The position numbers and the translations under genes are program-made. A stretch of 56,542 bases of DNA from an uncultured bacterium (GTDB taxonomy: Bacteria > Actinomycetota > Coriobacteriia > Coriobacteriales > Coriobacteriaceae): contig CAJMMX010000002.1 of the NCBI GenBank assembly GCA_905214615.1, positions 1 through 56,542 on the forward strand, written 5' to 3'. The notes below the pieces were generated by a model, which did not search any database, was not told the DNA's origin, and was given only the letters and a program-made list of their open reading frames with translations. The first letter of the stretch is position 1. The number at the start of each line of letters is the position of its first letter. Of the stretch, positions 1 to 7,702 are shown in pieces.

Positions 1-32
1 AATCCCGATTTTCCAGCAATACAAGCAGGAAA

Positions 33-194
33 TTATTTATCATCTGTATTGTTTTCCTTTTTCTTATGAGTCGAACCCAAGCAAAGAAATGAAGAACCAA
101 GACATAACCATACTATAGCCATAGAACTTTCATTTCCACTCGTAAAGCCAATAGCTGACGCTATGAAAAACAGAACTGATGCAATGTTAAATAA
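33..194 (-). pseudogene. 5'-truncated small two-helix membrane protein
   Basis: An open frame of 53 codons ends with TAA at 35-33. It reads as two hydrophobic segments (about FNIASVLFFIASAIGF and MAIVWLCLGSSFLCLG) followed by a Lys/Asn/Asp-rich tail ending NNTDDK. The frame is closed upstream by TGA at 197-195 and has no ATG, GTG or TTG before the first helix, so the start appears lost. The stretch is much more AT-rich than the rest of the window. I recognise the two-helix plus charged-tail architecture of small uncharacterised membrane proteins but cannot name a family. A start at the internal Met would leave only one helix. Confidence 0.4.
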
Positions 195-439
195 TCAAGC
201 GAGCCTACAAACTCGAGCAGGAAATGGCCGTGGTCAGGCGCGACGTTGACGCGCTTTTGCGATGAGCTGGAACGGAAGCTGGCGATCGCGACCTGTATCC
301 CTGCGTTGCTGGCGGCGGTGCTCTCACGCCAAGCGCTTGCACATTCGGATTGCTACGCAACAAATGAAACTTGTTGATGCGGGGCACGGTTCATTCAGAG
401 TCTGCTCCCTCGCTTCACCCTCAAGAAGCTCGTCGAAGC
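195..439. other. No intact gene; possible frameshifted remnant on the plus strand
   Basis: The plus strand reads LEQEMAVVRRDVDALL, hits a stop at about 290, and resumes one frame over as DELERKLAIATCIPALLAAV, which looks like one coding sequence broken by a frameshift at about 265. No start codon with a ribosome binding site is visible. I see no recognisable domain. The stretch is best read as decayed coding DNA between the fragments on either side. Confidence 0.2.
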
Positions 440-610
440 CTATCCCACCGTGACGGATTTCCTGGTAAAGGCACTGACCATCAACAGGACAAAGAACACC
501 AGGTAACTGACACTCAGCGGGTACGCAATGATCAGGAAGACGACCCAGCCGACATTGGTTTTACCGTCGGCACGGCGTTGCTCGCGATTGCGGCAAAGCC
601 AAATCGTCAC
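440..610 (-). CDS. Possible small membrane protein or remnant downstream of the HigA-like gene
   Basis: A 56-codon frame with a GTG start (610-608), preceded by GAGG about 8 bases upstream, runs to TAG at 442-440. It encodes a basic N-terminus (CRNREQRRADGKTN) followed by a long hydrophobic stretch around VGWVVFLIIAYPLSVSYLVF and LLMVSAF, that is, two short helices or a hairpin. It begins 24 bases after the stop of the HigA-type gene and lies on the same strand, so it could be co-transcribed. The frame is also open upstream (SCPEGYRIVGFKDVEVG) without a start, so it may instead be the C-terminal piece of a longer membrane protein. No family is assigned. Confidence 0.3.
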   Translation of the reverse strand: MTIWLCRNREQRRADGKTNVGWVVFLIIAYPLSVSYLVFFVLLMVSAFTRKSVTVG

Positions 611-633
611 TCCAACCTCAACATCTTTGAACC

Positions 634-975
634 CTACAATGCGATAGCCTTCTGGACAGGAACGATCTTATCCAGTTCCGGTTCGATGCGCCTCTTCTCC
701 GCCTCGAGATCAAACGCCATCTGGGCGCGCAGCCAATAACCATCCGTCAGGCCAAAGTAGCGGCAAAGGCGAAGGTCGGTGTCGGCCGTCACACGACGCC
801 TCCCCAAGATAATCTGCCCAATGCGTTGAGCCGGAATCCCAGTCTCCTTAGCAAGGCGATATTGAGAAATACCCATAGGGACAAGAAATTCCTCTTTGAG
901 AAGCTCACCAGGAGTCACTGGCGGCAGCAAATCGGACGCAGTCTCATCACTTGTGATAATCGACGTTTTCGACAT
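634..975 (-). CDS. higA: HigA/VapI-family antitoxin (XRE-type helix-turn-helix), no toxin partner
   Basis: The protein has 113 residues from the ATG at 975; an in-frame ATG at 1023 lacks a ribosome binding site. It has the layout of addiction-module antidote proteins: a short tail, then PPVTPGELLKEEFLVPMGIS, an HTH (QYRLAKETGIPAQRIGQIILG-type) and the YFGLTDGYWLRAQMAFDLE segment that is characteristic of HigA/VapI. In known HigBA modules HigA binds and silences the RNase HigB and represses its own promoter. Here no HigB-like frame lies on either side: upstream is a divergent-looking regulatory stretch and the M20 peptidase, downstream is a membrane fragment. It may be an orphan regulator or a remnant of a decayed module. 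Confidence 0.85.
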   Translation of the reverse strand: MSKTSIITSDETASDLLPPVTPGELLKEEFLVPMGISQYRLAKETGIPAQRIGQIILGRRRVTADTDLRLCRYFGLTDGYWLRAQMAFDLEAEKRRIEPELDKIVPVQKAIAL

Positions 976-1048
976 TCCAAGCCATCCCCTGTCTCCACTC
1001 AAAACAGACCCGATGGCGCTCATTACGATGCAATCGTAGTATCGCCTT

Positions 1049-1061
1049 ACGTTAATAACGT
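1049..1061. promoter_or_regulatory. 13-base perfect palindrome, candidate HigA operator
   Basis: ACGTTAATAACGT is a perfect palindrome about 75 bases upstream of the HigA-type start and just downstream of the -10-like TATAAT. This is where an autorepressing HTH antitoxin would be expected to bind. The function is inference. Confidence 0.4.
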
Positions 1062-1088
1062 CAAACGTTTCTATAGACTTACATCTCT

Positions 1089-1109
1089 ATTATACCGTAC
1101 ATATGTTCG
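1089..1109 (-). promoter_or_regulatory. -10 element with a LexA-like box
   Basis: On the minus strand CGAACATATGTACG (1109-1096) differs at one position from the Gram-positive SOS box CGAACATATGTTCG, and it is followed after one base by TATAAT (1094-1089). A repressor bound here would block the promoter that faces the HigA-type gene. A second half-like GAACATG lies at about 1121-1127 on the plus strand. Confidence 0.45.
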
Positions 1110-1139
1110 CTTTTTTTCGAGAACATGCGCCCGCGTCGA

Positions 1140-2327
1140 TTAACCAAGCAAAAGCAATCGTTTGTAGACATCGAGGCCCTTGAGTAGGATTTCCTCGTCA
1201 AAGAGCATGGTATCAGTATGCAGAGCGCTCGCGGCATAGGCGGGACAGCCATCCGAATCGCTCGGGTTTTCTTGACCCTCCGGCACGCCCGTGCCCAGCA
1301 AGAAGAACACGCCCGGCAGATGACGCTGAAAGAACGCAAAGTCCTCGGCGATCAGCAGCGGCTCATCCACAAGTTGCAGCTCGGACAAGGCGGGCGCAAT
1401 GCAGGCAAACAGCTCGGGGTCGTTATCGACTGGCGGATAGCCCTCGGCAAAGTCGAGATCGTACGTACAGCCTGTTGCGGCGCAGGCCTCGTCCAACACG
1501 CGGCGCACGCCCTCGCGTGCACGGTCGAACATGCCGTCCGTAAACACGCGTAGGCTGCCAGCCACATGGGCCTCCCCTGCCACCGCATTGCAGACGGTGC
1601 CGGCCTGCAGCAGGCCGAACTTGCCAATGCAGGGCTCGTCGGCACCCAGCTCGTCCATGAGCTCGCGCTCGGAAACCAAGAACTTGGCAGCCGCCAATGC
1701 CGCATCGTGCGATTCGCCAACGGGAACGCCGTAGGTCTTGGCAATATGGATACTCGTCCCGTGAATGTGCACATGTGTCTCGCTCGAACGTGCTAGCAGC
1801 GGACCGGGGCAGCTCGCCAACGTACCGGCAGGCAAATCGGGCCACACATGGAAGCCGAAGATGCGGTCGGCACCATAGCGCTCGAACACGCCGCTCTCGC
1901 ACACTGTCTTGGCGCCACCGGTCGTCTCCTCGGCAGGCTGGAACACAAAGAGCACGTTGCGTTTAATGGCGCCCGGCTGCTCACGAATCGTGCGATCAAC
2001 GAAGGTTGCCGCCGCAAGTGCCATGGCCATGTGTCCATCGTGTCCGCATGCGTGCATTTTGCCGGGATGGGTCGAAGCGAAATCCGCACCCGTCGCCTCC
2101 GCGATGGGCAGCGCATCCATGTCGGCGCGAATCGCCGTAGCACGTGCAGCGCCCGTACCGGCATCGAAGAAAGCGCAGACGCAGCTGGGACACGGATGGG
2201 TCACCTCGCAGGCGAGCGGCGCCAACACGCCCTCGATATAGGCGATAGTCTGCGGAAGATCGAAGTCGAGCTCCGGGATCCTGTGCAAGTCGCGCCGATA
2301 GCGGCGGAGTTCTTGGAGCTCGGTCAT
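1140..2327 (-). CDS. M20-family amidohydrolase, candidate N-acetyl-diaminopimelate deacetylase
   Basis: This is a zinc-dependent amidohydrolase of the hippurate/IAA-amino-acid hydrolase branch of M20 (395 residues from ATG 2327). That start is preceded by AAAGGA six bases upstream, whereas the ATG at 2342 has no such site. The metal signature HACGHDGHMAMA lies at residues 92-103 with the metal cysteine at 94, and QPAEETTGGAK supplies the catalytic glutamate pair. The family removes acyl groups from amino acids. It is divergent from a lysine-riboswitch-controlled dap block that includes an acetyltransferase-type DapH, so N-acetyl-LL-diaminopimelate deacetylation is the most economical role, but specificity cannot be read from sequence. 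A general aminoacylase is the alternative. Confidence 0.8.
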   Translation of the reverse strand: MTELQELRRYRRDLHRIPELDFDLPQTIAYIEGVLAPLACEVTHPCPSCVCAFFDAGTGAARATAIRADMDALPIAEATGADFASTHPGKMHACGHDGHMAMALAAATFVDRTIREQPGAIKRNVLFVFQPAEETTGGAKTVCESGVFERYGADRIFGFHVWPDLPAGTLASCPGPLLARSSETHVHIHGTSIHIAKTYGVPVGESHDAALAAAKFLVSERELMDELGADEPCIGKFGLLQAGTVCNAVAGEAHVAGSLRVFTDGMFDRAREGVRRVLDEACAATGCTYDLDFAEGYPPVDNDPELFACIAPALSELQLVDEPLLIAEDFAFFQRHLPGVFFLLGTGVPEGQENPSDSDGCPAYAASALHTDTMLFDEEILLKGLDVYKRLLLLG

Positions 2328-2439
2328 AAAGGTTCCTTTCATAGGTGCGCGCCAGTTGCCATCTTATTGTGCCGCAAGATTGCTGCACCCTTATTTCCAG
2401 CATATCCCTGCATTTTTTAAACGTTATATACGAATACTC

Positions 2440-2477
2440 TTGTTTGGTAAAGTGCAACGTGGTAGGGTCTTTACCAC
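2440..2477 (+). promoter_or_regulatory. Candidate promoter and alternative hairpins before the lysine riboswitch
   Basis: TTGTTT (2440-2445) and TAGGGT (2463-2468) are 17 bases apart and could drive the dap transcript. The same bases form two mutually exclusive perfect stems: TGGTAAAG with CTTTACCA, and GTGGTA with TACCAC. The promoter match is weak. The stems are plain in the sequence; their role is unknown. Confidence 0.3.
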
Positions 2478-2640
2478 TTGATAGAGGCGCGGGCACGAAG
2501 AGCCGCGGGCGAGTCGGCAGACTTTGACCCCGCGGGGAGGCGAAACCCGCCGAACTGGGTTTTTCGGGCACGAACAACCTGGTGGGCCTGCGGGAAACAC
2601 TCGCAGGACTGTCTGCAGCAATGCGGGAGCGCTATCCGGA
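2478..2640 (+). promoter_or_regulatory. Lysine riboswitch (L box)
   Basis: The leader holds the L-box core in order: TGATAGAGGCGCG at the P1/P2 junction, a P2 arm rich in GC, GGGGAGGCGAAACCCGCCGAA for the P3 element with its CGCCGAA motif, a P4 arm ending CCTGGTGGGCC, and the P5 hairpin (CTGCG-GGAAACA-CTCGCAG) closing with GGACTGTC. These segments line up with the known lysC leader of Bacillus. The aptamer senses lysine and normally lowers expression of lysine biosynthesis or uptake. Here it sits directly upstream of lysA-dapA. Confidence 0.88.
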
Positions 2641-2697
2641 CATTGGGTCCACGCTATACGGATTCGATGCGCCGAGGGCGCCGTCTGGATAGCGAGG
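2630..2697 (+). promoter_or_regulatory. Expression-platform hairpin masking the lysA ribosome binding site
   Basis: CGCTATCCGGAC (2630-2641) pairs over 12 bases with GTCTGGATAGCG (2683-2694), one G-U pair included. The 3' arm runs into GAGG (2694-2697), the probable Shine-Dalgarno of the ATG at 2708. No T-run follows, so control looks translational rather than by termination. CTATC at 2633-2637 could also pair with GATAG at 2480-2484 in the P1 region, giving a possible switch. Confidence 0.5.
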
Positions 2698-2707
2698 TTT
2701 ACGGGAC

Positions 2708-5017
2708 ATGGCATTGACCCCCAACGAGGCATATGCGGCTAAGCAGCCGTTTGTGGACAAGGAGACGCTCGAGCATATCGTCGAGCAGTTTCCCACGCCG
2801 TTTCATCTATACGACGAGGCGGGCATCCGCCGCAACATGCAAGAGGTGCGCGACGCCTTTGCGTGGAACCCAGGCTTTAAGGAATACTTTGCCGTCAAGG
2901 CCAATCCCAACCCGGCGCTCATCTCCATTCTCAACGAATACGGCTGCGGCTGCGATTGCTCGAGCTATACCGAGCTCATGATTGCCCGCTCGCTGGGTAT
3001 CACCGGCCACGACATCATGTTCTCGTCCAACGACACGCCGGCGGCGGATTTTGCCCTTGCAGATAAACTGGGCGCCATCGTCAACTTTGACGACATAAGC
3101 CATATCGAGTTCTTTGAGCGCGTCTCGGGCCCCATCCCCAAGACGGTAAGCTGCCGCTTTAATCCGGGCGGCCTGTTCCAGCTCTCCAACGGCATCATGG
3201 ATAACCCCGGCGACTCCAAGTACGGCATGACCACCGAGCAGCTCTTCGAGGCCTTCCGCATGCTCAAGGCCAAGGGCGCCGAGAATTTTGGCATCCATGC
3301 CTTCCTTGCCAGCAACACCGTCACGAACGACTACTATCCCAAGCTTGCGCGCATCCTCTTTGAGCTTGCCGTGCGCCTGGAGCGCGAGACAGGCGCACAT
3401 GTCGCCTTTATCAATCTGTCCGGCGGTGTGGGTATCCCCTACCTGCCCGAGCAGCAGGCTAACGACATCCACGCCATCGGCGAGGGCGTGCACGTAGCCT
3501 ACGACGAGATTCTGGTCCCCGCCGGCATGAGCGATGTGGCGATCTACACCGAGATGGGCCGCTTTATGATGGGTCCCTACGGCTGCCTGGTCACTAAGGC
3601 CATCCACGAAAAGCAGATTTACAAGGATTATATCGGCGTGGACGCAAGCGCCGTCGACCTCATTCGTCCCGCTATGTATGGTGCCTACCACCACATTACG
3701 GTGATGGGACAGCCGGGTGGCCCTGACAAGACCGCAGCACCGGTCACGAACACGTATGACATCACGGGCAACTTGTGCGAGAACAACGATAAGTTCGCCA
3801 TCGACCGCGAGCTGCCGCAGATCGACATGGGCGATGTGCTCGTGATTCACGATACCGGCGCGCACGGTTACTCCATGGGCTACAACTACAACGGCCGTCT
3901 GCGCTCCGCCGAGGTCCTGCTGCGCCCCGACGGCTCGGCAGATCTCATTCGTCGCGCCGAGCGCCCGGGCGATTATTTTGCCACGCTCGACGTGCTGCCG
4001 TGCGGCCGCGAGCTGCTGGCAAAGTCACGCGCCGAAAGCGCCCGTCGTCGCGCCCAGGACGAACGCTTGGCCGTCGCCGCCCAATGGAACAAACGCATCC
4101 AGATCGCAGAAGCGAAGGAGAAGAATATGGATGTCCGCAACCTCGAGGGCTCGATCGTCGCCCTGGTTACGCCGTTTAAAAAGGACGGCAGCGTCGACTT
4201 CGACGCGCTCGAGCGCCTGGTCGATTTCCACCTGCAGAATGGCACCGACGCCATTCTCACCCTGGGCACCACCGGCGAAAGCGCCACGATGACCGATGAC
4301 GAGGACAACTCCGTTGTCGCCGCCGTGGTCAAGCAAGTTGCAGGCCGCGTCCCCGTCATTGCCGGCTCGGGCTCTAACTCCACGCAGACGATGCTCACCA
4401 AGTCGCTCACCTACCAGGGCTTGGGAGCCGACGGCCTACTGCTCATCACCCCCTACTACAACAAGTCCAATGAAGAGGGTATCTATCGGCACTTTAAGAC
4501 CGTCGCCGACGCCGTGGACATCCCCTGCATCCTGTACAACATCCCCGGCCGCTGCGGCTGCAGCATCAGCGAGCGCAATGTAGAGCGCTTGGCCGCACAC
4601 CCCAACATCATGGGTATTAAGGAAGCCTCGGGCAACGTCGCCTACGCGGCCAAGATTGCCCACCTGCTGTCCGACGACTTCCGCATGTACTCGGGCGAGG
4701 ACGCGCTCACCGTGCCGCTCATGAGCCTGGGCGCCTCGGGCACCATCAGCGTGTGGGCCGATGTTCAGCCGCAGCTCGTGCACGACATGTGCCGCGCCTA
4801 TCTGGACGGCGACGTGGAGCGCGCCCGCGATATCCAAATTGCCGGCCAGCCGCTCATCAATGCCCTCTTTAGCGAGGTCAACCCCATCCCCGTCAAGGAG
4901 GCACTCGCCCAGATGGGCATGATCGAAGCCAACTACCGCATGCCGCTGTGCCCCATGGCCGATAACACGCGCGCCGCACTTACCGATGCTCTGAAGGGAG
5001 CTGGTCTGCTTGATTAA
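2708..5017 (+). CDS. lysA-dapA: LysA-DapA in-frame fusion: diaminopimelate decarboxylase + dihydrodipicolinate synthase
   Basis: One uninterrupted 769-codon frame. Residues 1 to ~435 are a PLP-dependent decarboxylase: the Schiff-base lysine is K64 in EYFAVKANPNP, with LSGGVGIPY and EMGRFMMGPYGC further on. It makes lysine from meso-diaminopimelate. Residues ~436-473 are a charged helical linker (ESARRRAQDERLAVAAQ). Residues 474-769 are a full DapA that condenses pyruvate and aspartate semialdehyde: GTTGES near residue 522, Tyr 610 in ILYNIPGRCG and Schiff-base Lys 638 in IMGIKEASGN. There is no stop between the two. AAGGAG lies eight bases before an in-frame ATG at 4127, so DapA can also be made alone. 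The product catalyses the first committed and the last step of the pathway. The dapB start overlaps the stop. Confidence 0.9.
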   Translation: MALTPNEAYAAKQPFVDKETLEHIVEQFPTPFHLYDEAGIRRNMQEVRDAFAWNPGFKEYFAVKANPNPALISILNEYGCGCDCSSYTELMIARSLGITGHDIMFSSNDTPAADFALADKLGAIVNFDDISHIEFFERVSGPIPKTVSCRFNPGGLFQLSNGIMDNPGDSKYGMTTEQLFEAFRMLKAKGAENFGIHAFLASNTVTNDYYPKLARILFELAVRLERETGAHVAFINLSGGVGIPYLPEQQANDIHAIGEGVHVAYDEILVPAGMSDVAIYTEMGRFMMGPYGCLVTKAIHEKQIYKDYIGVDASAVDLIRPAMYGAYHHITVMGQPGGPDKTAAPVTNTYDITGNLCENNDKFAIDRELPQIDMGDVLVIHDTGAHGYSMGYNYNGRLRSAEVLLRPDGSADLIRRAERPGDYFATLDVLPCGRELLAKSRAESARRRAQDERLAVAAQWNKRIQIAEAKEKNMDVRNLEGSIVALVTPFKKDGSVDFDALERLVDFHLQNGTDAILTLGTTGESATMTDDEDNSVVAAVVKQVAGRVPVIAGSGSNSTQTMLTKSLTYQGLGADGLLLITPYYNKSNEEGIYRHFKTVADAVDIPCILYNIPGRCGCSISERNVERLAAHPNIMGIKEASGNVAYAAKIAHLLSDDFRMYSGEDALTVPLMSLGASGTISVWADVQPQLVHDMCRAYLDGDVERARDIQIAGQPLINALFSEVNPIPVKEALAQMGMIEANYRMPLCPMADNTRAALTDALKGAGLLD

Positions 5018-5750
5018 GACCGTCATTATGGGAACGGGCCGCATGGGCTCGCTCATCCACACTACCGCCGAGGGCATTGTCAACGCCGCTGGAGAGCCCG
5101 TTTTTGATATCGTGGCCCAGATCGGTTTTGACCTGTCCGAGCTCGAGAGCACCCCGGCAGCCGACGTCATCATCGACTTCTCGAACGTCGTGACCTTCGA
5201 TGCCGTCGTCGCCTATGTCGAGCGCACGGGCGCGGCGTTAGTCTCGGGCACCACAGGCTACACCCCCGAGCAGATGGACCGCCTGCGTGAGCTGGGCCAG
5301 AACGCCCGCGTTATGCACTCGGGCAATTACTCCATCGGCATCGCAGCCCTGCGTCATCTGGTAGCACAGGCCACGCGCGAGCTGCCCGGCTTTGACTGCG
5401 AAATCGTCGAGACGCACCATAACCAAAAAGTCGATGCCCCCAGCGGCACCGCAAAGCTGCTGCTCGACGCCGTCGTCGAAGCCGAGCCCGAGGCAGGCTA
5501 CCACCCCGTCTATGGCCGCGAGGGCATGTGCGGAGCGCGCGACCCCAAGGAAATCGGCATGCACTCGCTGCGCGGCGGCACCGTAGCCGGTGTGCACGAG
5601 GTGGGTTTCTTTGGCCAGGACGAGGAAGTCACGCTCACCCACCGCGCCACGAGCCGTCAGATCTTTGTCAACGGCGCCCTGGCAGCCGCGCAGAAGCTCG
5701 TCGCCCGTGAACCCGGCTTCTATACGTTCGACCAGGTCATGTTTGCCTAA
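5010..5750 (+). CDS. dapB: 4-hydroxy-tetrahydrodipicolinate reductase DapB
   Basis: This cytosolic NAD(P)H-dependent reductase follows DapA in lysine/cell-wall synthesis. The 246-residue length fits the family. The Rossmann motif is VIMGTGRMGSLI at residues 5-16, and the catalytic signature ETHHNQKVDAPSGTAK is in the C-terminal half. The start is TTG (5010-5012), overlapping the dapA stop by eight bases, with AAGGGAG about eleven bases upstream; the overlap implies translational coupling. The N-terminal domain is slightly short, as in other Actinobacteria-like DapB proteins. Confidence 0.95.
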   Translation: MIKTVIMGTGRMGSLIHTTAEGIVNAAGEPVFDIVAQIGFDLSELESTPAADVIIDFSNVVTFDAVVAYVERTGAALVSGTTGYTPEQMDRLRELGQNARVMHSGNYSIGIAALRHLVAQATRELPGFDCEIVETHHNQKVDAPSGTAKLLLDAVVEAEPEAGYHPVYGREGMCGARDPKEIGMHSLRGGTVAGVHEVGFFGQDEEVTLTHRATSRQIFVNGALAAAQKLVAREPGFYTFDQVMFA

Positions 5751-5789
5751 CCAGGTATCAACCGAATCCGCCCAAAGGAGAGATAGCAA

Positions 5790-6509
5790 ATGAGCAACGC
5801 AGCCGAGATGGATGCACAGGAGATTATCGACTACATCGCCACCGCGCCCAAGAAAACGCCCGTCAAACTGTACGTGCGCGAAAAGCCGGGCATGAAGGTC
5901 CAGTGGGGCAATGCGCACGTCTACGGCGGTCGTCGTGGCAAGACCGTCTTTGGTGACTGGGATGAGCTCAAGGTCATCCTCGATGCCAATGCCGACTCCA
6001 TCGACTACTACGACGTCGAGAATGACTGCCGCAACTCCGCCGTCCCCATGCTCGACCTTAAGGGCATCAATGCCCGCATCGAGCCGGGCGCAATCATCCG
6101 CGACCGCGTCGAGATCGGCGACCGCGCCGTCATCATGATGGGCACCATCATCAACATCGGCTCCGTTATCGGCGAGGGCTCTATGATTGATATGGGCGCC
6201 GTCCTGGGCGGCCGCGCAACCGTGGGCAAGAACTGCCATATCGGCGCCGGCACCGTACTGGCAGGCGTCGTTGAGCCTGCGAGCGCCACGCCCGTCATCA
6301 TCGAAGATGATGTCATGATTGGCGCCAACGCCGTGGTCCTGGAGGGCGTGCGCGTGGGCAAGGGTGCTGTCGTTGCCGCCGGCGCCGTATGCGTCGAGGA
6401 CGTCCCCGCCGGCGCCGTCGTGGCCGGTGTCCCCGCCCGCGTCATCAAGATGCGCGATGAGAAAACCGACAGCAAGACCGGCCTCGAAGAGGGACTACGT
6501 CAGCTTTAA
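5790..6509 (+). CDS. dapH: Tetrahydrodipicolinate N-acetyltransferase DapH
   Basis: This is a left-handed beta-helix acyltransferase. From about residue 90 the protein shows hexapeptide repeats (ARIEPGAIIRDRVEIGDRA, GAVLGGRATVG, IGAGTVLAG). The 239-residue length matches DapH (acetyl donor) rather than the longer succinyl-type DapD. It transfers acetyl from acetyl-CoA to ring-opened tetrahydrodipicolinate. AAAGGAG lies ten bases before the ATG. It is the last gene of the riboswitch-led lysA-dapA-dapB-dapH block and is followed by a terminator. Its presence implies the acetylase branch, which then needs an aminotransferase and a deacetylase; candidates for both lie in this window. Confidence 0.93.
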   Translation: MSNAAEMDAQEIIDYIATAPKKTPVKLYVREKPGMKVQWGNAHVYGGRRGKTVFGDWDELKVILDANADSIDYYDVENDCRNSAVPMLDLKGINARIEPGAIIRDRVEIGDRAVIMMGTIINIGSVIGEGSMIDMGAVLGGRATVGKNCHIGAGTVLAGVVEPASATPVIIEDDVMIGANAVVLEGVRVGKGAVVAAGAVCVEDVPAGAVVAGVPARVIKMRDEKTDSKTGLEEGLRQL

Positions 6510-6511
6510 TA

Positions 6512-6529
6512 GTTACGCGGTTTTACCAA
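6512..6529 (+). repeat. GTTACGCGG repeat motif (single arm)
   Basis: The 18 bases GTTACGCGGTTTTACCAA recur exactly on the minus strand at 20625-20608, where they belong to a perfect hairpin. Here only one arm is present, just after the dapH stop. Confidence 0.5.
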
Positions 6530-6530
6530 G

Positions 6531-6563
6531 AAGGCCGAAGCCCCAAAGGGCTTTGGCCTTTTC
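6531..6563. terminator. Intrinsic terminator after dapH, possibly bidirectional
   Basis: GGCCGAAGCCC pairs with GGGCTTTGGCC across a four-base loop and is followed on the plus strand by TTTTC. It separates dapH from the convergent nucleoid-associated protein gene. Confidence 0.8.
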
Positions 6564-6587
6564 GTTACGGTCAATCTACTCGAGCCG

Positions 6588-7601
6588 CTATCGATTCTCG
6601 ATGCTGCCGATATTCTTGAGCTCGATGGAGATGAGGCCGTTGGGTTCGTTGACGAACTCGATGTACTCGGAGTTCGAGCCCATCTCGGCCGGAAAGCTGA
6701 TCTCGATGCCCGTATCGGTACGAATCTTGTGGTTGCGCACGGCCGCGCGTTCGACCTGCTTGCGCTCCACGGGCACACGCTCAGGCACCTTCTCCTCAGT
6801 CAGTGCCGCGCGCACGCTCTCCTTGATAACCGGTTCGTCCTCAAAGACCTCATCGACGATATCCCAGGGCGGCAGCTCCTCGTCATCCTCGACTTTCTCG
6901 GCGACGGCAGCCTTAACCTTGGCGAGCGCCACGGCCGTATTGGCACCGTGCTCCTCGGCGACTTCCTCGACCACACGCGTCACGGTGTCGATGACCTCCT
7001 TGCCTGATACGCCCGTGTCGCACTGCAGCAGGCCATCGGGGATAAGCATACGGTCCTCACCGGCAATCTTGCGCTTCTTGTCCACGTAACCGATCTCCAT
7101 GGTGCTCGCACGCACGATGGCATAGCTCGGCACCTTTTGCGAGGGGTTCGGCAGAATGGCGTAGTGGCGCGCGATGTCGTTGCGCACCTCTCCCTCCTCG
7201 CGGCCCACTTCGTGCATAAAAGCCTGCTTGGAGCCCAGCAGCATCACGGCAAACCAGCGGGCATCCTCATCGTCGTCAAAATCGGCCACGAGCACGTCGG
7301 TGGACTCGGCTTTCTCGGCTTTGGTGAGCTCGGAGGAGATAAACTCCGCAATCTGCTGCGACAGGTCCACGAACTCGCGCTCGCCAAAGAAATAGCCCTT
7401 GAGCTCGCCGCCAAACGCAGAGTTCTCGGCAAACGTGGCGCGTTTATTGTCGGCCGAGGTACGTGCGCGGCGCAGATGCGTGGTCACGAAGTTGCGCACG
7501 GTACGACTCTCGATATCGAGCTCGCGCTGGCTCATAACGTTGACGGCAGAGTCAAAGTCCAGGATATGCAGAATCGCGTGATTGATTTTCATATACGGCA
7601 T
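6588..7601 (-). CDS. Nucleoid-associated protein, NdpA/YejK family
   Basis: The 337-residue protein matches the 37-kDa nucleoid-associated family. It starts MPYMKINHAILHILDF, has the conserved early block with SQRELDIES and RTVRNFVTTHL, carries an acidic insert (DDDEDARWFAVMLLGSKQAF) and ends with IRTDTGIEISFPAEMGSN. Family members bind chromosomal DNA; their precise role is poorly known. The gene is monocistronic, convergent with dapH, and transcribed away from a GGGACAGG-type repeat. Length and motifs are normal. Confidence 0.85.
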   Translation of the reverse strand: MPYMKINHAILHILDFDSAVNVMSQRELDIESRTVRNFVTTHLRRARTSADNKRATFAENSAFGGELKGYFFGEREFVDLSQQIAEFISSELTKAEKAESTDVLVADFDDDEDARWFAVMLLGSKQAFMHEVGREEGEVRNDIARHYAILPNPSQKVPSYAIVRASTMEIGYVDKKRKIAGEDRMLIPDGLLQCDTGVSGKEVIDTVTRVVEEVAEEHGANTAVALAKVKAAVAEKVEDDEELPPWDIVDEVFEDEPVIKESVRAALTEEKVPERVPVERKQVERAAVRNHKIRTDTGIEISFPAEMGSNSEYIEFVNEPNGLISIELKNIGSIENR

Positions 7602-7666
7602 TCCGTTCTAGATCGATTTCGGCACGAACCAGTATAGCGGTCGAGCCCTCCCGAGCGCATCGAAGA

Positions 7667-7699
7667 TTGGTGCATCGGGGACAGGTTGCTTTGCACCAA
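7667..7699. repeat. GGGGACAGG-type palindromic repeat, copy 1
   Basis: TTGGTGCA at 7667-7674 pairs with TTGCACCAA at the other end, around a GGGGACAGGTTGC core. A diverged copy in the same orientation is at 8880-8912, on the other side of the DUF2974 gene. The layout resembles REP-type extragenic repeats. Confidence 0.6.
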
Positions 7700-7702
7700 T
7701 GG

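Noticed and set aside
2807..3865. 352-codon open frame opposite the LysA half
   Set aside because: The plus strand has the complete decarboxylase with catalytic residues; the antisense frame has no family features.
5238..6239. 333-codon open frame opposite dapB and dapH
   Set aside because: It crosses the gap between two well-supported genes; its HDDGAVADLDAV-style sequence is typical antisense composition.
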